Assembly (NCBI GenBank): GCA_963836375.1
Contig: CAWIJK010000004.1
Coordinates: forward strand, 992,001-1,056,000
DNA: 64,000 nt
Direction: 5' to 3'
DNA from: CAWIJK01 sp963836375
Lineage (GTDB): Bacteria; Actinomycetota; Acidimicrobiia; Acidimicrobiales; RAAP-2
Part shown: positions 55,306-64,000 of the stretch, in pieces
How positions within the stretch are numbered: the first letter of the stretch is position 1
Layout of the letters: each line of letters starts with the position of its first letter
Notes under the pieces: model-generated
Databases searched by the model: none
What the model saw: the letters and a program-made list of their open reading frames with translations, nothing else
What the model was told of the DNA's origin: nothing
Position numbers and translations under genes: made by a program

Positions 55306-58300
55306 TCAACCGGTCGGCACCGCCCCGACTACGTTGCTGACTTTCGTGTGCACACTGGGGAGGGATCCATCGTCGGGAGCATCTCCGAAGGAGAACACTC
55401 CCCCGTCCGAACCGATGAGCCAGTAGCCACCGCCATCGGGGGTCGGAACGATGCTCACAATGTCCTGTACTTGAAGACCGAGCTGGGGAAGCGATCCAAA
55501 GAAGCTGGCGTCACCGAAGGAGTAGACGGTGCCGTCTGCGCCGACAACGTAGTAGCCCTTGCCGTCTGGAGTCGATGCTATTCCCGTGATGTCGTCGACG
55601 CGGACGCCAATACTCGGCAGTGAACCGAAGAACGGAGCGTTTCCAAAGGTGAACACGCCTCCATCCCGGCCGACCAGGAAGTACCCACCGCCACCAGGCG
55701 TGGCCACGATCCCCACGATGTCGCTGAGATGGACTCCCAGCGCTGGTAACGATCCGAAATAGCCGGCTGATTGGCCCGTCGGAAAGACGAACACCCCTCC
55801 GTCGGATCCCACCAGGTCGTAGCCATCGTCAGTGGGAACAATTCCGACGATGTCATGGACATGCACTCCTAGTCCCGGTAGGGAGCCGTAGAAACCGGAA
55901 GATGCGCCTGGGAAGACGAACACCCCGCCGTCTGAGCCCACCAGGTCGTAGCCGGTGAAGTCGTTGGTCGGTACGATGCCAACAACGTTGCTGACCGTGA
56001 CCCCCTGTCCGGGCAGCGAGCCGAAATAGCCGTTTGACTGCCCCATCGGGAAGACGAACACCCCACCGTTGGCGCTGACGAGATCGTAACCAGCGGGTCG
56101 TGGCTGACCGGGGGTCGTGACCGGTGTCCCCGAGGTGGTCGAGGTCGGGTTGACGCTGACCACCGTGGTCGACGAGGCCGGGGCCACGGTCAGCGAGGCC
56201 GTCCCGCTCGAGCCGGCGAAGTTGGTCGAGCCCGAATAGGTCCCGGTCACCGAGTCGGTCCCCGTGGGTGCGCTCGAGGCGGTGCACGAACCCGCCCCCG
56301 AGGTGAGCGAGGACACCGTGCACAAGGTGGTGGTGCCGGTCTTGAAGCTCACCGAGCCGGTCGGGGTCCCCCCCGACGAGGTCACCGTGGCCGAGTAGGT
56401 CACCGAAGCGCCCGAGGTGGTCGAGGTCGGGTTGACGCTGACCACCGTGGTCGACGAGGCCGGGGCCACGGTCAGCGAGGCCGTCCCGCTCGAGCCGGCG
56501 AAGTTGGTCGAGCCCGAATAGGTCCCGGTCACCGAGTCGGTCCCCGTGGGTGCGCTCGAGGCGGTGCACGAACCCGCCCCCGAGGTGAGCGAGGACACCG
56601 TGCACAAGGTGGTGGTGCCGGTCTTGAAGCTCACCGAGCCGGTCGGGGTCCCCCCCGACGAGGTCACCGTGGCCGAGTAGGTCACCGAAGCGCCCGAGGT
56701 GGTCGAGGTCGGGTTGACGCTGACCACCGTGGTCGACGAGGCCGGGGCCACGGTCAGCGAGGCCGTCCCGCTCGAGCCGGCGAAGTTGGTCGAGCCCGAA
56801 TAGGTCCCGGTCACCGAGTCGGTCCCCGTGGGTGCGCTCGAGGCGGTGCACGAACCCGCCCCCGAGGTGAGCGAGGACACCGTGCACAAGGTGGTGGTGC
56901 CGGTCTTGAAGCTCACCGAGCCGGTCGGGGTCCCCCCCGACGAGGTCACCGTGGCCGAGTAGGTCACCGAAGCGCCCGAGGTGGTCGAGGTCGGGTTGAC
57001 GCTGACCACCGTGGTCGACGAGGCCGGGGCCACGGTCAGCGAGGCCGTCCCGCTCGAGCCGGCGAAGTTGGTCGAGCCCGAATAGGTCCCGGTCACCGAG
57101 TCGGTCCCCGTGGGTGCGCTCGAGGCGGTGCACGAACCCGCCCCCGAGGTGAGCGAGGACACCGTGCACAAGGTGGTGGTGCCGGTCTTGAAGCTCACCG
57201 AGCCGGTCGGGGTCCCCCCCGACGAGGTCACCGTGGCCGAGTAGGTCACCGAAGCGCCCGAGGTGGTCGAGGTCGGGTTGACGCTGACCACCGTGGTCGA
57301 CGAGGCCGGGGCCACGGTCAGCGAGGCCGTCCCGCTCGAGCCGGCGAAGTTGGTCGAGCCCGAATAGGTCCCGGTCACCGAGTCGGTCCCCGTGGGTGCG
57401 CTCGAGGCGGTGCACGAACCCGCCCCCGAGGTGAGCGAGGACACCGTGCACAAGGTGGTGGTGCCGGTCTTGAAGCTCACCGAGCCGGTCGGGGTCCCCC
57501 CCGACGAGGTCACCGTGGCCGAGTAGGTCACCGAAGCGCCCGAGGTGGTCGAGGTCGGGTTGACGCTGACCACCGTGGTCGACGAGGCCGGGGCCACGGT
57601 CAGCGAGGCCGTCCCGCTCGAGCCGGCGAAGTTGGTCGAGCCCGAATAGGTCCCGGTCACCGAGTCGGTCCCCGTGGGTGCGCTCGAGGCGGTGCACGAA
57701 CCCGCCCCCGAGGTGAGCGAGGACACCGTGCACAAGGTGGTGGTGCCGGTCTTGAAGCTCACCGAGCCGGTCGGGGTCCCCCCCGACGAGGTCACCGTGG
57801 CCGAGTAGGTCACCGAAGCGCCCGAGGTGGTCGAGGTCGGGTTGACGCTGACCACCGTGGTCGACGAGGCCGGGGCCACGGTCAGCGAGGCCGTCCCGCT
57901 CGAGCCGGCGAAGTTGGTCGAGCCCGAATAGGTCCCGGTCACCGAGTCGGTCCCCGTGGGTGCGCTCGAGGCGGTGCACGAACCCGCCCCCGAGGTGAGC
58001 GAGGACACCGTGCACAAGGTGGTGGTGCCGGTCTTGAAGCTCACCGAGCCGGTCGGGGTCCCCCCCGACGAGGTCACCGTGGCCGAGTAGGTCACCGAAG
58101 CGCCCGAGGTGGTCGAGGTCGGGTTGACGCTGACCACCGTGGTCGACGAGGCCGGGGCCACGGTCAGCGAGGCCGTCCCGCTCGAGCCGGCGAAGTTGGT
58201 CGAGCCCGAATAGGTCCCGGTCACCGAGTCGGTCCCCGTGGGTGCGCTCGAGGCGGTGCACGAACCCGCCCCCGAGGTGAGCGAGGACACCGTGCACAAG

Positions 58301-60261
58301 GTGGTGGTGCCGGTCTTGAAGCTCACCGAGCCGGTCGGGGTCCCCCCCGACGAGGTCACCGTGGCCGAGTAGGTCACCGAAGCGCCCGAGGTGGTCGAGG
58401 TCGGGTTGACGCTGACCACCGTGGTCGACGAGGCGACGGCTGTGTAGGCAGAGACGGCTCCGCAGCATCCTCCGCCATTGGGATCGCCGACGTAGGCGAA
58501 CGACCCATCGGTCGACAACGAGGTCGAGCTACCGAAGTCTTCCGCGTTAGAAGGTACGGCCAAGGCTCCGGCGCTGGACCAGCCCCCAGCGCCAACATAC
58601 TCCGTTACCATTCCGCCACCCTGGACCTTTGGATCACCCACCAGCGCTGATGCCCCATCGGGAGACAGCGCCACAGAAGACCCGAACGCGGCGGCCGTCG
58701 CTGGTGGCGTGAGTGGGATACCTGACGACCAGGAGGTTCCGTTGTAGCTGTAGACGGTGGCCGTCCCCGTGCCGTTGGGGCCACCCTTGGGGTCGCCGAC
58801 AATTGCGGCGTTCCCCGCAACGTCCACTGAGTACCCGAAATTGGATGGGTCGGGCGGTGCAGCCAATGGAGTTCCCGCTGACCATGACCCGCTGTCGGTA
58901 TAAGCCGTGGCAGATCCGCCACCCGACGCAGTGGGGTCCCCGATCACGGCGGTCGTCCCCTGGCTTGACAGGCTCACTGAAGTACCGAATGCGGAAGTGC
59001 TGGACGGTGGGGCCAGCTGGGTACCCGACGACCACGAGGTGCCGTTGTACGTGTAGAGAGTGGCCGATCCAGTGCTGGTAGATCCACCTTCAGCATCGCC
59101 GACCAGGGCCGCCGTCGCCGTTGTTGCCAGCGAGGTACCGAAATTCAGTGCCTCGCTGGGAGGGGCGAGTTCGGTCCCGGATGACCAACTCGTTCCGTTG
59201 AAGGAATAAACGGTGACGGAGCCACCGGTCTCCGTCGCCAGGTCATAGGAGTTTGGGTCGCCGACGAGCGCGGTTCCACCATCAGGCGACAAGGCCACGG
59301 CGGCCCCGAACGAGACGCTTCCCGCCGGAGGAGTCAGGACAGCGCCGGAACTCCAGGTGCTGCCGTTGTACGTGTAGACGGTCGCCTGTCCACCACCCCC
59401 AGCTCCCCCTTGAGGATCACCAACAAGGAGTGTCTCCCCGTTTGCTGAACTTGAAATCGAGCTGCCAGATGTGTTCGATCGCGTCGTAGTTTCGGGTCCG
59501 GCAAGCTGTATGAGGGGATCAATCACCACCGGGTAGCTGGCTCCTGAGTCGTCAAAGACAATGGTCACCGCACCGCCGACGACAGCCAGTCGGCTGGGAA
59601 GCACACGCCCCCGAGCGTCGGTAACTTTCAAGTGTGAATAGACGAGATGAGGGGCATCACCAGGGCCTCGGAGAAGGACCTGTTGTGGCCCATTGGCGAG
59701 TGGGACCAAATTTCCCGTCGATGCCATTGTGACCACTACTGTTGGAGCGGCTCCGGGCGGAGAGTGGCGCAAGACAAAACCTTGTTCCACGCCAGATGTT
59801 GTCGTTTCGTATCGAGCCGTCAACGCTTTGACATGACCGGCTGCGGCTGCGGCTGCGGCGGTGGGACGCCTTGGGGATCCGAACGGCCGGCGACCGGCTG
59901 TCACGTTCACGATGTTCCAGTGCATCCACTGACCGCTCCCTGCGCGCAACGCCACAATTCCTGAGTGCTCCACGGTGAACGAGAGAGTGGAGTTCTGGTG
60001 CTCACCGGTGTTCGGTGATCGTGGGCCGAAGGCGGTGTGGGGACTCACCGGGCTACTGATCGCCACCGCCTGCCCAATCGGTGGCATGGCCACAAGCAAG
60101 CCCCCCGCGAGCCCCGCCGCGAGCAGCGCGGCGGACCACTTCGAGAAGACCGTGCGAGGGGCGCTCAGTGAGCCCTTCGCGGGAGGAACGCTCAGACCTG
60201 CGGCAGCGCTGCGACAAGGAGAAGCCCGAGTAGCCGTACGATCGGCTCTGAGGTTGGGCAT
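55306..60261 (-). CDS. Giant secreted FG-GAP/Ig-repeat/GDGGVF-repeat surface protein
   Basis: About 1651 residues. A signal peptide (SKWSAALLAAGLAGGLLVAM; about residues 40-65) is followed by an N-terminal domain (about 70-250), seven FG-GAP-type blades (about 250-605; FGTSVSLSSQGTTAVIGD, WSSGTQLAPPSS), eight tandem 94-residue Ig-like domains that are essentially identical (about 610-1377; VVSVNPTSTTSGASVTYSAT) and six to seven C-terminal 43-residue repeats (about 1395-1651; YFLVGRDGGVFTFGNA). It is probably a long adhesin or matrix fibre. ATG 60261 places the signal peptide nearer the N-terminus than GTG 60381, which is also open. It follows the asnB gene after a promoter at 60444-60471. Confidence 0.85.
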   Translation of the reverse strand: MPNLRADRTATRASPCRSAAAGLSVPPAKGSLSAPRTVFSKWSAALLAAGLAGGLLVAMPPIGQAVAISSPVSPHTAFGPRSPNTGEHQNSTLSFTVEHSGIVALRAGSGQWMHWNIVNVTAGRRPFGSPRRPTAAAAAAAGHVKALTARYETTTSGVEQGFVLRHSPPGAAPTVVVTMASTGNLVPLANGPQQVLLRGPGDAPHLVYSHLKVTDARGRVLPSRLAVVGGAVTIVFDDSGASYPVVIDPLIQLAGPETTTRSNTSGSSISSSANGETLLVGDPQGGAGGGGQATVYTYNGSTWSSGAVLTPPAGSVSFGAAVALSPDGGTALVGDPNSYDLATETGGSVTVYSFNGTSWSSGTELAPPSEALNFGTSLATTATAALVGDAEGGSTSTGSATLYTYNGTSWSSGTQLAPPSSTSAFGTSVSLSSQGTTAVIGDPTASGGGSATAYTDSGSWSAGTPLAAPPDPSNFGYSVDVAGNAAIVGDPKGGPNGTGTATVYSYNGTSWSSGIPLTPPATAAAFGSSVALSPDGASALVGDPKVQGGGMVTEYVGAGGWSSAGALAVPSNAEDFGSSTSLSTDGSFAYVGDPNGGGCCGAVSAYTAVASSTTVVSVNPTSTTSGASVTYSATVTSSGGTPTGSVSFKTGTTTLCTVSSLTSGAGSCTASSAPTGTDSVTGTYSGSTNFAGSSGTASLTVAPASSTTVVSVNPTSTTSGASVTYSATVTSSGGTPTGSVSFKTGTTTLCTVSSLTSGAGSCTASSAPTGTDSVTGTYSGSTNFAGSSGTASLTVAPASSTTVVSVNPTSTTSGASVTYSATVTSSGGTPTGSVSFKTGTTTLCTVSSLTSGAGSCTASSAPTGTDSVTGTYSGSTNFAGSSGTASLTVAPASSTTVVSVNPTSTTSGASVTYSATVTSSGGTPTGSVSFKTGTTTLCTVSSLTSGAGSCTASSAPTGTDSVTGTYSGSTNFAGSSGTASLTVAPASSTTVVSVNPTSTTSGASVTYSATVTSSGGTPTGSVSFKTGTTTLCTVSSLTSGAGSCTASSAPTGTDSVTGTYSGSTNFAGSSGTASLTVAPASSTTVVSVNPTSTTSGASVTYSATVTSSGGTPTGSVSFKTGTTTLCTVSSLTSGAGSCTASSAPTGTDSVTGTYSGSTNFAGSSGTASLTVAPASSTTVVSVNPTSTTSGASVTYSATVTSSGGTPTGSVSFKTGTTTLCTVSSLTSGAGSCTASSAPTGTDSVTGTYSGSTNFAGSSGTASLTVAPASSTTVVSVNPTSTTSGASVTYSATVTSSGGTPTGSVSFKTGTTTLCTVSSLTSGAGSCTASSAPTGTDSVTGTYSGSTNFAGSSGTASLTVAPASSTTVVSVNPTSTTSGTPVTTPGQPRPAGYDLVSANGGVFVFPMGQSNGYFGSLPGQGVTVSNVVGIVPTNDFTGYDLVGSDGGVFVFPGASSGFYGSLPGLGVHVHDIVGIVPTDDGYDLVGSDGGVFVFPTGQSAGYFGSLPALGVHLSDIVGIVATPGGGGYFLVGRDGGVFTFGNAPFFGSLPSIGVRVDDITGIASTPDGKGYYVVGADGTVYSFGDASFFGSLPQLGLQVQDIVSIVPTPDGGGYWLIGSDGGVFSFGDAPDDGSLPSVHTKVSNVVGAVPTG
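56131..58386. repeat. Eight tandem 282-bp direct repeats, essentially identical
   Basis: Units begin at 56131, 56413, 56695, 56977, 57259, 57541, 57823 and 58105, exactly 282 bp apart, with a partial ninth from 58387. I see no base differences between copies by eye. Each encodes one 94-residue Ig-like domain with a Cys pair (LCTVSSLTSGAGSC). The absence of third-position drift points to recent expansion or gene-conversion homogenisation; assembly collapse or expansion is also possible. Confidence 0.93.
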
Positions 60262-60443
60262 ACCTGGCGCGCTCCCCCCTTGTTGGGGCGCACAGCAAGT
60301 GCCAAGAACCTGCGGTTCGCCCCGATCTCCACTTCGGTAACCCGGCCAACTCAGAGAGTTCCGTTGGTTTTGCGTCCCCACCTTGCGATGGGTTTGCCCT
60401 TTTCGGTCGAGTCTCGCGACGACGGCCGTCCAGCTGTTTTTGG

Positions 60444-60471
60444 TTTATCAGAGCGAATTCATTTCTGTCAA
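60444..60471 (-). promoter_or_regulatory. Promoter for the giant surface-protein gene
   Basis: On the minus strand TTGACA (60471-60466), a 16-bp spacer and GATAAA (60449-60444) lie in a locally AT-rich stretch. Transcription would start near 60437, about 55 nt before GTG 60381 or about 175 nt before ATG 60261. The remaining bases of the 60382-60669 gap hold no gene. Confidence 0.5.
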
Positions 60472-60669
60472 TGGTTTGCAAATTGTTTTCGGCGGGGCCG
60501 GCCAGGCCCAGGCCGGGCACATCGGAAATTCAGGCCTCCGAACTGGGGATTCGAAGGAAGATCGACTCTTCGATCCTCGGGGCAGCTCAAGATGGAGGCC
60601 GCTGACCGACGGCAAAATCCTCCCACCCATCAACCCCAGATCGGCGACCGAGGAGTGGAGCTTGGGCCG

Positions 60670-62520
60670 TCACCCTCCGCGGGCCCAGAGCTCCTTTTCG
60701 ATCCTCTCGACGGACTGCTCACCGAAGACCGCTCTACACCACACCTCGGCAGACCAGAGTCGAACCCGCAGGGAGCCTTCAGCGGATCCCAGTAGCTCCT
60801 CAAAATCTCGTTCTGGAATCTTGAAGACGTCTCGAAACAGACCGTCGGCGAGGAATCCGAGATCGGCGGCATCCTCGATCCACTGCCCGGCATCGAAGTC
60901 CATGCCATAGATCTTCCGGCGATGGGCTATCGACCACGGGAGTACCCGCTGTGCCAGGTCCCGCAAGATCCCTTTACTCCAGGGCACGACTCTCGCTTCG
61001 AGAGGGAGGTTGATCGCGAACTCCACGACCCTTGGATCCAGATAGGGAACCCGCGCTTCAACGGACATCTGCATCATGTTCGCGTCCATGCGGTTCAAAA
61101 GGTGCGAAAGGGTAAAGTCCATCGCTTCGAGCAGTGACTGCTCGTATTCCACTCGGGGATCATTGGATGTCGGATGTGGTGCCGCCGACGTAGAAGGACT
61201 TTGCTCGACTGAGCAGCTCGACTCTGCCACCTGAACCGCCCGAGACGGCAGCAGTCGGTCCAGTCGATTCCGAAGCCCTCTGAGAGAAAGCAAGGGATTC
61301 CCGAATAGCAGTGGTTCTATGCCCCGAATGAAGCGTTCGGTGGGACTGAGAACCGCAGAAAGCGGGTACTCATGTGGGCTGTTGTAGCCGGCGAAGAGTT
61401 CATCTGCCCCTTCTCCCGTGAGTAGGACCTTGATTCCCCGTCGGCGAGCTCGTCTGGCCATCTCGGCAATGCTCACCGAGCTTGCCGTGGCCAGTGGCGC
61501 TCCGAAGCGGAGGGTCGCAGAAACAAAGCCTGAACGCCAGTTGTCCTCGGTCACCTCTAGAAGGTCCAGCTCGATTCCCAGCCAATCAGCAACTCTTTGC
61601 GCGGCCGGACCTTCATCGAGAGCCGGATCCGCCTTGCACCTCGCGCCGAACGCGAGAAGGCCTCCCTTCATCTCTGCGGCAAGAGCAGTGATGAGACTTG
61701 AATCAACTCCCCCCGAGCACAGGACCCCGATCGGGACGTCTCCCAAAAGAGAGTCTTCAACTGCCGATCTGAGCACGGACTCGAGCTCGGAGACCAGGTC
61801 CGGCCGGGAGCTGGTCTGAAGGCGCGCCCGCTCGGGGATCAGGACGTGGTCCGAGATGGAGTCCCACTCATGGCTGGTGGACGTCAGATCGTCTATGGAG
61901 ATCTCCACATAGCTGCCTGGCGGCACTCGGTCGATCCCATCCTGGAGGGTGGCTGTTCCCCGGTAGCAGGACCAATCTGCTATCTCACGCCACCCGCCAG
62001 AGCGCGGGGGAGGATCGATGCCGACGGCCTGAAGGGCTCCCGGCTCGCTGGAGAACCAGACGCCTTCAGTGGTGTATGAGACGTAGAGGGGCTTGATACC
62101 GAATCTGTCGCGGGCCAACAAGACACGTCTCGCGTCAAGGTCGAGGAGCGCAAGGGCGAACTGGCCGTTGAGCCGGGAAAGGCAGCTGGGCCCCCAAAAG
62201 GCAAGGGCCTGGAGCAACGATGCGGTGTCCCCTTCGGAGACGAACTCGTCTGCCGCCATCTGTGCCCGCAATTCAGCATGGTTGAAAATCTCGCCGTTGT
62301 AAGAAAGCAGATGGCGGCCACCTGGATGGCGCATGGGCTGGTGAGCTCGCTCACTCACGTCCACGATTGCCAGGCGGGTGTGTACCAGCGCAACGTTCTC
62401 GACAATTTCGATCCCAGTGCCGTCCGGGCCGCGATGGGCTAAGGCATCGCGCATGGCCTGCAGCCGGTCCAAAGACGGCTTGACCCCCGGCCGGAGGACG
62501 CAACCCCCGATTCCACACAC
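60670..62520 (-). CDS. asnB: Asparagine synthase (glutamine-hydrolysing)
   Basis: A 616-residue AsnB-type enzyme. The N-terminal nucleophile Cys2 (MCGIGGCV), HRGPDG and LSYNGEIFNHAELR form the glutaminase domain (about 1-200). The synthetase domain has the PP-loop VLCSGGVDSSLIT and the second ATP site LLTGEGADELFAGY. It amidates Asp, or a carboxylate on a cluster intermediate, using glutamine. The start lies 3 bp after the stop of the adenylating enzyme, so the two are one operon, and this position argues for a pathway-specific rather than housekeeping amidotransferase. A low-complexity insert (CSVEQSPSTSAAPHPTSN) interrupts the synthetase domain. Confidence 0.92.
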   Translation of the reverse strand: MCGIGGCVLRPGVKPSLDRLQAMRDALAHRGPDGTGIEIVENVALVHTRLAIVDVSERAHQPMRHPGGRHLLSYNGEIFNHAELRAQMAADEFVSEGDTASLLQALAFWGPSCLSRLNGQFALALLDLDARRVLLARDRFGIKPLYVSYTTEGVWFSSEPGALQAVGIDPPPRSGGWREIADWSCYRGTATLQDGIDRVPPGSYVEISIDDLTSTSHEWDSISDHVLIPERARLQTSSRPDLVSELESVLRSAVEDSLLGDVPIGVLCSGGVDSSLITALAAEMKGGLLAFGARCKADPALDEGPAAQRVADWLGIELDLLEVTEDNWRSGFVSATLRFGAPLATASSVSIAEMARRARRRGIKVLLTGEGADELFAGYNSPHEYPLSAVLSPTERFIRGIEPLLFGNPLLSLRGLRNRLDRLLPSRAVQVAESSCSVEQSPSTSAAPHPTSNDPRVEYEQSLLEAMDFTLSHLLNRMDANMMQMSVEARVPYLDPRVVEFAINLPLEARVVPWSKGILRDLAQRVLPWSIAHRRKIYGMDFDAGQWIEDAADLGFLADGLFRDVFKIPERDFEELLGSAEGSLRVRLWSAEVWCRAVFGEQSVERIEKELWARGG

Positions 62521-62523
62521 CGG

Positions 62524-64000
62524 TCAGCGGCCTCCTGCAGAAATGCCAGCTCCAGCTCGCGGCGCTGGGCCTAACCCAGCCCTTTTGAGGAGTAATGACT
62601 CGTCGATCTTGTTGGACGTGGTCAGAGGGAGTGTATCCACCAACTCGAAGCGATCGGGAATCATTGTCGCTGGGACCTGTGTACGGACCTCGACCCGTAA
62701 TTGCTGGGGAGATCTGGTTTGCTCTGGAACGACAAAAGCGACAATTCCGAGTTGTCCCGAATCATCAAACGCAGAGCAGACAGCGGCGCTGACTCCGGAT
62801 AAGTTTTGCACCGTCTTTGTCAACTCCACCAATGAGATTCGGACGCCGTTTCGCTTGACCACCCGGTCAGCGCGATCGAAATACACGTAGAGTCCCTGGT
62901 GGTCCCGGAAGACCAGGTCGCCGGTCTTGTAGACGGTCTCCCCCCCGATGACGTCATCGCGGATGACCTGAGTCGTCAAGGTGGGTTCCCCGAGATAACC
63001 GATCATCAGCTGCTTGCCCCCGACGTAGAGTTCCCCGATCACGTTCGAATCTCCGATGATCTGACCGTTCGCGTCGATGATGTGAAACGACGTGCCAGGG
63101 TGTGGGAGGCCGATTGGCACGTGACCACCAGCAACGAGATCCGGTGTGAGTTCAAAGTCCGTGACGGCAATTGTGGTTTCGGTGGGCCCGTACCGATTGA
63201 ACAGCCGGATTCCGGGAATCGCCGTCCAGAGGACTTGAGCGTCCGCCACAGACAACGCCTCTCCCCCGAGAGCGATGATCTCGAGCCTCGTAGAGGCCAG
63301 ACATTCGAGCTTCTTACTGGCGCAGAGGAGCCGAAGATAGCTTGGGGAAAAGCTTGCGTAGGTAATATTCTCATCGGCAATCGCCGCAAAGAATGTTCGC
63401 GGAAACAACAAGGCGTCCCTCGGACGCATAACCGTAGAACCCCCGGCGACCAAGGTGGAGAAGAGCGTCGCATAGGAGCCGTCAAAGTGGAACGGGGAGA
63501 CGCAAAGTGCCCTGGTTTGCGGGCCGAGGTCCAGAGCCTTGGCCGCGGCGAGCACGGCAGTTGCAAATGCCTTGCAGCTGACCTGGACTCCCTTGGGAGT
63601 ACCGGTGGTTCCTGACGTGTAGATGACGTAGGCCGCTCGGCCAGGGATCTCGGGTACGGGCGGTTGCGGTGACCGAGGAGCCGGCTCAAGGAGCTCTGAG
63701 ATGTCGACCGATCGATATTGATCCAGTGAGTCCGGAAGAGCCGGCACATCCTCGCCCCTCGTTGCCTTGATCACCAACGAGGGGCGGCAGTCATCGAGAA
63801 TCAGCCGGTGTCGAGCTTCAGGATCGCCGACTGCGAGGGGGATGAAGGTGGCCCCGGCCCAGAGCGAGCCCAGAGCGGCGAGGAGGAAGTCGACCGAATT
63901 CGGCACGTGCAGTGCGACTCTGTCACCCTCTCGCACACCGCGCTCAGCGAGTCTCAGACCAACGGTTCCAGCGGCATCGCACAGTTCCCGATAGGTGAGG
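62524..64000 (-). CDS. AMP-forming adenylating enzyme (NRPS/DltA-like), 5' end outside window
   Basis: At least 491 residues; the frame runs through the window edge. Visible motifs are LTYRELCDAAG (A1 region), YVIYTSGTTGTPKGVQVS (P-loop A3), FNRYGPTETTIAVTDF (A5), YKTGDL (A7) and FDRADRVVKRNGVRISLVEL (A8), and the C-terminal TSNKIDESLL carries the A10 Lys. It resembles amino-acid-activating domains that load a carrier protein, and the ACP at 42.9 kb is a candidate acceptor. Substrate is not predictable. It is cotranscribed with asnB (3-bp gap). Confidence 0.88.
   Translation of the reverse strand, partial: LTYRELCDAAGTVGLRLAERGVREGDRVALHVPNSVDFLLAALGSLWAGATFIPLAVGDPEARHRLILDDCRPSLVIKATRGEDVPALPDSLDQYRSVDISELLEPAPRSPQPPVPEIPGRAAYVIYTSGTTGTPKGVQVSCKAFATAVLAAAKALDLGPQTRALCVSPFHFDGSYATLFSTLVAGGSTVMRPRDALLFPRTFFAAIADENITYASFSPSYLRLLCASKKLECLASTRLEIIALGGEALSVADAQVLWTAIPGIRLFNRYGPTETTIAVTDFELTPDLVAGGHVPIGLPHPGTSFHIIDANGQIIGDSNVIGELYVGGKQLMIGYLGEPTLTTQVIRDDVIGGETVYKTGDLVFRDHQGLYVYFDRADRVVKRNGVRISLVELTKTVQNLSGVSAAVCSAFDDSGQLGIVAFVVPEQTRSPQQLRVEVRTQVPATMIPDRFELVDTLPLTTSNKIDESLLLKRAGLGPAPRAGAGISAGGR

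Noticed and set aside
56131..58386. CRISPR-like regular repeats
   Set aside because: Repeats are contiguous 282-bp coding units with no spacers and no cas genes nearby.
55853..58468. A long minus-strand frame of about 870 residues rich in His/Asp/Leu repeats across the 282-bp array
   Set aside because: It is a shifted reading of the tandem repeats; the other minus-strand frame continues into FG-GAP, signal peptide and C-terminal modules and is clearly the real one.

Overview
This is a high-GC chromosome segment from an actinobacterium. The conserved block at 20.4-28.2 kb (fhaA-fhaB-pstP-pbpA-pknB, pabA/trpG, crgA) is the division and growth signalling cluster that actinobacteria carry near oriC. 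CrgA, the PASTA kinase, an F420-type LLM oxidoreductase and a SARP regulator all point the same way. The abundance of secreted repeat proteins and the overall gene mix would fit a deep-branching class such as Acidimicrobiia, but that placement is inference; no rRNA is present.

Layout. 0-8.6 kb: ordinary genes (secreted SGNH and alpha/beta hydrolases, a MacB/LolD-type ABC exporter, a papain-like amidase, a SnoaL-like protein, a 14-TM MFS exporter). 8.6-20.2 kb: a looser accessory stretch ending at the 3' end of a tRNA-Leu(CAG). It holds an LLM oxidoreductase, a streptavidin-like protein without a signal peptide, secreted repeat proteins, several broken genes (NTF2-like fragment, DUF998 pseudogene, GYD-like fragment, a propeller gene whose signal peptide lies in another frame), and a LuxR regulator divergent from a methyltransferase. 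20.4-28.2 kb: the kinase/phosphatase/PBP cluster; no rodA/ftsW or pknA is present inside it. 28.2-38.1 kb: housekeeping metabolism (thiolase, two hotdog thioesterases, SDR, pirin, aldo/keto reductase, acetate uptake plus acetyl-CoA synthetase).

38.1-64 kb is different: visibly lower GC and mostly envelope and surface functions. It contains three glycosyltransferase modules (one fused in frame to a flippase-like membrane domain), a methyltransferase, a sugar-type formyltransferase, an acyl carrier protein, asparagine synthase and a carrier/peptide-type adenylating enzyme that runs off the window. It also has a LuxR and a SARP-type regulator flanking an 11-bp-periodic direct-repeat operator, a beta-helix surface protein, and two giant secreted proteins built from FG-GAP blades, Ig-like domains and a C-terminal 43-residue repeat module. 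The larger one carries eight essentially identical 282-bp Ig-domain repeats. I read this half as an exopolysaccharide/surface-adhesin locus with a small thioester-based decoration pathway; that functional linkage is inference.

Most interesting: the GT4-flippase fusion, the identical Ig repeat array, the 11-bp operator array between the two regulators, the apparently cytoplasmic streptavidin homologue, and the C-terminal repeat module shared by three otherwise different secreted proteins.
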